64,000 nt of DNA. Source: Castor canadensis (lineage: Eukaryota; Chordata; Mammalia; Rodentia; Castoridae). Shown one piece after another: positions 59,906 through 64,000 of the stretch; within the stretch, counting starts at the first letter, position 1, and each line of letters opens with the position of its first letter. The translations under genes were made by a program, and so were the position numbers. Where the stretch lies: positions 3,633,001 to 3,697,000 of the forward strand of contig NC_133400.1 in the NCBI RefSeq assembly GCF_047511655.1. The letters are read 5' to 3'. The notes beneath the pieces were generated by a model. That model had not been told where the DNA came from, searched no databases, and saw nothing but the letters and a program-made list of their open reading frames with translations.

Positions 59906-61924
59906 TTTAAGGTCATTTCTCAAGTCCAAGTACTCACAAAGTCAGGAGAAGTCAAAACTCCTCCCCCTCCTGAAGGCTGTGCCTGGCTCCTGGCACCTGG
60001 AGGGCCTCAGAACTCAGTCCACGTCGGGATTGCGCTACAAGACTCTTCTGTATACGGGGTAAGTCTCGTGGGCACTATGAGTAGAATCGTAATGGACTTC
60101 AGCTAACACTAATACCAAGATCGGGACTGCTGAGGGAGAAGCCTCTGTGCCTCCTGCAGGGCAACTCTTCCAAAGGGGACAGAGACATCCAGGGGCCACG
60201 TGAGCATTAGAAGGGACATGTTATGGGAAGGTGGCACAGGAGTGAGGAGGCCTGCATGCTGATTAACTTGACATCCTTTCCCTAACACAGATGCGGCGGA
60301 GATGTGCACTATGGCTGGGCGCTCCGCAGGCACGGTCTGCTTTAGCACTTGACACACACACTGCCATGTGGCCATTCCTTGGCTGGTGGCATCATTGTGT
60401 GGCCAGAACAATACTCACGCCGTGCCACCAGTGGCCGCCCCGTGCTCCTGCTCTGGCCGGCAGTAGTTAACCAAGTCCCTTAGTGGTATCCACTCGTGCT
60501 GCCTCTCTTGTCCATCATCCAATGTCCAGGACACACTTCTTCCTCAGCTCAACCCATCCCTGCTCTACTCTGGAACATTCCAGGGAGGAGCTTGCTGTAG
60601 GGAAGGCTGGAGCACAGCAGCTGGGTATGTCATGTGACCATCAGGAGTGTTGTACTTCAAGACGGACTGTGACAGAACATGACTGAAGCCCACAGGACAG
60701 GGAGGGAAGTGGGTGATGAAGGTCAAAAGGAGGCCTGTAGGCCTAGTTCAACGTCAGTGATCAGAATTGCAATGGTGGAGAAAATCCAGGCTGCCGGCAA
60801 GGTGTGCACGGGGGCAGCAGGTTCCAATGTCAGCACTCTGAGTGCTGCAGGTCAGACCTTGGACTCGAGGGCCAGCCTGGCGTAAGGGCATGTAGGAGGC
60901 TAATTCTGGCACTGGAGACTAGAGAAAGGCTGTCTGTAAATGGGAAGGTGAGAAGTACAGAGGCCTGGGCTACGGAGAGCAAAGGTGTCTTTCAGTAGAG
61001 GCTGTGATGGTGACCACATTCAGAGCTCAAGTCCATTCCACTCACCAGCCCTAGCCAGTGGCCACCACATTTGCCCTTCCCAGTCTTCCATGTGGGGAGA
61101 GTAGTGCCATTCACTCTCAGAAAGGGTGGCTGTTGGCTGCTGTGAGAAAACTTTTCTTCTGGTTTCTTGCACGAGACAGATGCACAACGCCACTCCTGTG
61201 AGCTGGGAACTTTTCTCTGCTTCTGAAGGAGGCTGACCTGAGCAGTCACTTCTGAGGGTCTGTGGCAGACATCTGGTGGGCCCAGGACACCCAGCTGTCA
61301 GAGTGCTCACACCCCTGCCACAGCGGCAGGTCTTGCTGCACCCGCATCTCCCCCTGCCCTTTCTCTGTCTCTCAAGCAACAGTGACTCCCCTCCTTGAGC
61401 TCCAGTGACTCCTGGTTCCTGTCACACAAAGGGAGGTAGGAACAGGGCAGGCAGCTGGGCCGCACTGAAGAGCTGGACCCCTCCACCCCCACCCCCACAT
61501 GCTGCTGCTCAGCAGAGCTCCAGTGTCCCCAGGCAGAGAATGTTCCTGCTGGCCTGCCACAGTCTGTCCTCCTTGCACACAGTTCCACCCTCACCTCACA
61601 GCTGTGCCAATCCCTCCTTTGTCCCTACCATCCCCCTGTCCTCAGCTTGAGGAACCCTGGCCCACAGCCTCCTCCTCCCTCTCGGTCTCATCTCACAAGC
61701 ATGGTGCTCAGGAGTTGATGGTCCTTGGGTTTTAACTGTGGGACCCAAAGGACTGCTTGCACGAGGATGGGGGAGCAGACACAGGTGGGGGAGGGCAGCT
61801 AGAGTCTTCTATCTGCTACTTCTAGGGTGGCGAGGGCGGCTCTGGGTGCTGCTGCCATCATGCAGGGTCATCAATGGGGTGACAGCCAGTCGCTGGCCCG
61901 GAGAGCGGCACACACCGCCATCTC

Positions 61925-61974
61925 CTAGTCAGTGGCCATCTGCTCAATGTGGTCGCTGAGCAGTCTATATTGCT
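61925..61974 (-). CDS. KIAA0513: KIAA0513 last coding segment and stop
   Basis: Begins AG (completing Glu) after an intronic CCAG, then [15 protein letters not shown] and TAG. The phase matches the donor of the preceding exon exactly. The exon continues into the 3' UTR. Confidence 0.94.
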
Positions 61975-63462
61975 CTGGAAGAGAAAACAGTGTTGTTCCA
62001 GGAAGAAAGATGGCAGCTGGACCAGCATGGCCCACTCTTCTCACTTAGCCCAAGGTGAGTCAGGACCAGTCAGGGCTGCTGGCTACTCATGCCCCATCCC
62101 AGGGCAGGGCTGTGCCAGGAGATTGCTTGGTGAACATGGCCCCCTGTCCCCAGGATGGCACTGTCAAGCATGCACACACTGGGATGTGGCCCTGGGACCA
62201 GGAACACTCCCTTTCACGAGAATGGTGTTACGGAGTATGGTCCCCAGAAGCCCATGGAAGGCACGTGGGGTCTGATAACCTTTGTCCTGGGGACTGCACA
62301 ACAGGGCGTGTGATGGGGAGGTGACAGTATTTCCCTTGTCCTTTGCTGGTGAGGAGGAGCTGGGCAGCACTGACTGTCCAGGGGACCACAGACACCTTGC
62401 TCCTCCTGAGGTTGGTCTTCGGTGGCCCTCCTGGAACTGGGTGCAGGGTAGAAATTTTTATTTTTACGCCCACGGGCTGATCCAAATGCACATCCAAGTG
62501 CAAGGCCTCTGGGCCCAGAAAAGTGGATGTTGAGACCTGAGGCCAGCTCCAGGGTAGGCCAGGCCACTGAGGTCAGCAGGCTTCCTGCTGTTATGGAGCC
62601 AGAAATTCTGGGAAAGTGCAGAACCTGCGTGACTCTCCTTTGCCCCCCACTCTCCACCACCCTTCATGGCATTGGGGTTCAAGGCCATTTGGTAGCTGTT
62701 CTGAAGGGACCAACTTGTGACTGGGGTTTTGATCTGCAGAAGAGCAGTGTCTTCTGCGGCCAGGGCACAATCTACCTCTGACCCTGCTGTACCCATGGAT
62801 CCAGGGACTTCCCAGAGTACCTGCCATCCTATCTAGCAGAAAGGGACTTCCAGGTGGAACAGGAAAGCCCTGGGTATTTGCACAGACTAGGGAGAAAGGA
62901 GGGTGAGCCAGTGAAGCAGGTTTAATGGCACATTTCTATCTACGATAAGTACTCTCCTTCTGGCAAAGTGGGAACCTCAATGTGCAGTGTCTGTGCCAAG
63001 TGTGTCCTGCTGTCCTTGAGCCGCCCCTGCCCAGCTGCCCAGCTCACCCTCATCCAGGTTGCCGATCACCGCCTGCTTCTTCAGGAACTCACTGCACAGC
63101 TTCTTGTTCAGGCCGAAGGCCAGCATGTTGTGCGTGAACGTGCTAGAGGAAGAACGCAGGCCACCATCAGCCTCCACTAGTCCAGAGAGGGATCTGAGGC
63201 CCTGTGGGGTCTGCTTTGCCATGTTACCCAGTGGTGGCTAGCGGCTGTCCAGGGAGTCGCACCCCACGGCAGTGTCAAGAGGACTGATTAGGACCAGAAG
63301 AGGCCGAGTGCGCTCATCCCCAGACTCTTGAGCAGCTGGCGTGACCCTGGAGGTGGCAGCCCTGCCCTGGCCCAGTCTTACCCCAGCTGCCCGAAGGTGA
63401 TGTTCTCATTGAACCGTTGGCTGTCATCCCGTTCCTCCTGGGTCATGTGGCACCACTTCTCC
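61925..63462 (-). CDS. KIAA0513: KIAA0513, C-terminal three coding exons (gene continues off the right edge)
   Basis: Three minus-strand exons join in frame: 63462-63382, 63142-63048 and 61974-61925 (stop TAG 61927-61925). They encode [20 protein letters not shown]..., then [20 protein letters not shown]..., and end [15 protein letters not shown]. This agrees nearly residue for residue with the human C-terminus as I know it; the clear differences are conservative (for example final Asp for Glu). Known: KIAA0513 is a cytoplasmic, brain-enriched protein with an SBF2-like domain, reported to contact KIBRA and HAX1, of unclear function. The first 320 or so residues are outside the window. It is convergent with CIBAR2, and its position and orientation match human synteny. 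Confidence 0.95.
61975..63047 (-). other. KIAA0513 last intron
   Basis: 1,073 bases, GT-AG, unique sequence with no repeat or nested gene recognised. Confidence 0.85.
63048..63142 (-). CDS. KIAA0513: KIAA0513 penultimate coding exon
   Basis: Acceptor TTCCTCTAG, donor GTGAGC. Completes Gly, then 31 codons TFTHNM...GNLDE, and ends with G of the split Glu codon. Confidence 0.96.
63382..63462 (-). CDS. KIAA0513: KIAA0513 coding exon (third from last)
   Basis: Acceptor TGCCCCCAG, donor GTAAGA. One base completes the previous codon, then 26 codons EKWCHM...FGQL, then GG of a split Gly. Confidence 0.95.
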
Positions 63463-64000
63463 CTGGGGGCACAGGAGGGCAGGATGGGTTTCAGACAGGT
63501 CCAGGGCCCTGCCCACCCTGCTCCACCATCCTGACCAGAGGGGGGCCTAGCCCCGAAGAACAGCTCCACACAGAGCCTGCCAGACCCTGACATTGCGCCT
63601 GAGCCCTCAAACATTACTTCCTTTCTCTTAAGATGAAGAGACCCAAAGGCTAGCAATGCTCTCCTCTGCCCTGCAGAGGGAGAAACATGGCCATCCAGAG
63701 CCTTCCCAAGGGCTCGGCCCACCTCACAAGCTGGGAGACCAGAGGGGAAAGGGACCTGCCCAGGGTCTCAGCTGTCCCAGGGCCAGCTGCAGAGGGCAGT
63801 GTCTACGAGAGACCAGGACTGGTAGCAGGGAGTGTCTGATGACCACACTGCCTCTTCCACAGATGCCTCTGCCTGCCCCATGGGGGATTCCTCACCTTGA
63901 TTTTCTTCCATCCCACCCCATGGCACGAGGAGACATTGCCATGGGACTGCTTGACCATCACAAGGACAGTCCCAGGCTCTAGAACAGTGGCCTCTGAGGA
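63463..64000 (-). other. KIAA0513 intron (partial)
   Basis: Intronic DNA upstream of the 63,382-63,462 exon. No further exon can be supported before the window ends. A GTGAGG donor-like site near 63,898 is discussed under rejected items. Confidence 0.7.

Larger units (their letters stand above)
56390..61924 (-). other. KIAA0513: Probable KIAA0513 3' untranslated region
   Basis: From the KIAA0513 stop leftwards there are 5.5 kb without splice-supported coding sequence. A minus-strand AATAAA lies at 56390-56395 (plus TTTATT), the last good candidate before the CIBAR2 flank. Known: as I recall, KIAA0513 mRNA is long (about 7 kb) relative to its CDS of about 1.2 kb, so a UTR of this size fits. 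An ID-like SINE interrupts it at 59828-59905. The polyadenylation site is inferred, not shown. Confidence 0.4.

Noticed and set aside
59508-60062. 184-codon plus-strand frame
   Set aside because: It is antisense to the probable KIAA0513 3' UTR, runs into an ID SINE and shows no conserved domain.
63894-63925. Possible additional KIAA0513 exon ending at a GTGAGG donor near 63,898 (minus strand)
   Set aside because: In the required phase the codons before it (Gly-Arg-Lys-Ser) do not resemble the acidic segment expected upstream of EKWCHM, and no convincing acceptor was found; the true upstream exon is probably outside the window.

Overview
The window is mammalian nuclear DNA, most likely from a rodent. 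It has dispersed exons with consensus splice sites, one strong CpG island, and many degraded MIR, L2 and L1 remnants. It also carries many young tRNA(ID)-like, B1-like and composite ID+B1 SINEs. The composite SINE resembles those I associate with Castorimorpha (beaver, kangaroo rat); that lineage call is an inference from memory. No bacterial, phage, CRISPR or other prokaryote-style system is present.

Three protein genes can be supported, and their order and orientation match the human 16q24.1 interval (KIAA0513 - FAM92B/CIBAR2 - GSE1) read backwards. (1) At the left edge, minus strand, is a CpG-island first coding exon with an open frame running off the window. By synteny it is the long-isoform 5' exon of GSE1. 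(2) FAM92B/CIBAR2 lies on the plus strand at 43,361-55,202, with eight coding exons giving a complete 286-residue FAM92/BAR-like protein. (3) At the right edge, minus strand, are the last three coding exons of KIAA0513 (61,925-63,462). They are followed leftwards by what is probably a long 3' UTR, so KIAA0513 and FAM92B converge tail to tail.

Layout: 1-1.85 kb is the GSE1 exon and CpG island. 1.85-43.1 kb is about 41 kb of intergenic or flanking DNA with no supported coding gene, only SINEs, MIR/L2/L1 relics, microsatellites, a GATG minisatellite (11.5-12.1 kb) and a few candidate regulatory segments. 43.1-55.2 kb is the FAM92B promoter and gene. 55.2-61.9 kb is the convergent interval and probable KIAA0513 3' UTR. 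61.9-64 kb is the KIAA0513 3' coding part.

The observations most worth checking are these: an RFX X-box pair overlapping a CTCF-like site just upstream of the ciliary gene FAM92B; a near-perfect U12-type (minor spliceosome) donor at FAM92B exon 4; a perfect 20-bp hairpin in FAM92B intron 5; and, in the GSE1 5' region, a cysteine-patterned N-terminal module, a (GGC)n tract inside an upstream ORF that stops 6 nt before the main ATG, and a consensus splice donor on the opposite strand that suggests a divergent transcript. I did not find a new multi-gene system.
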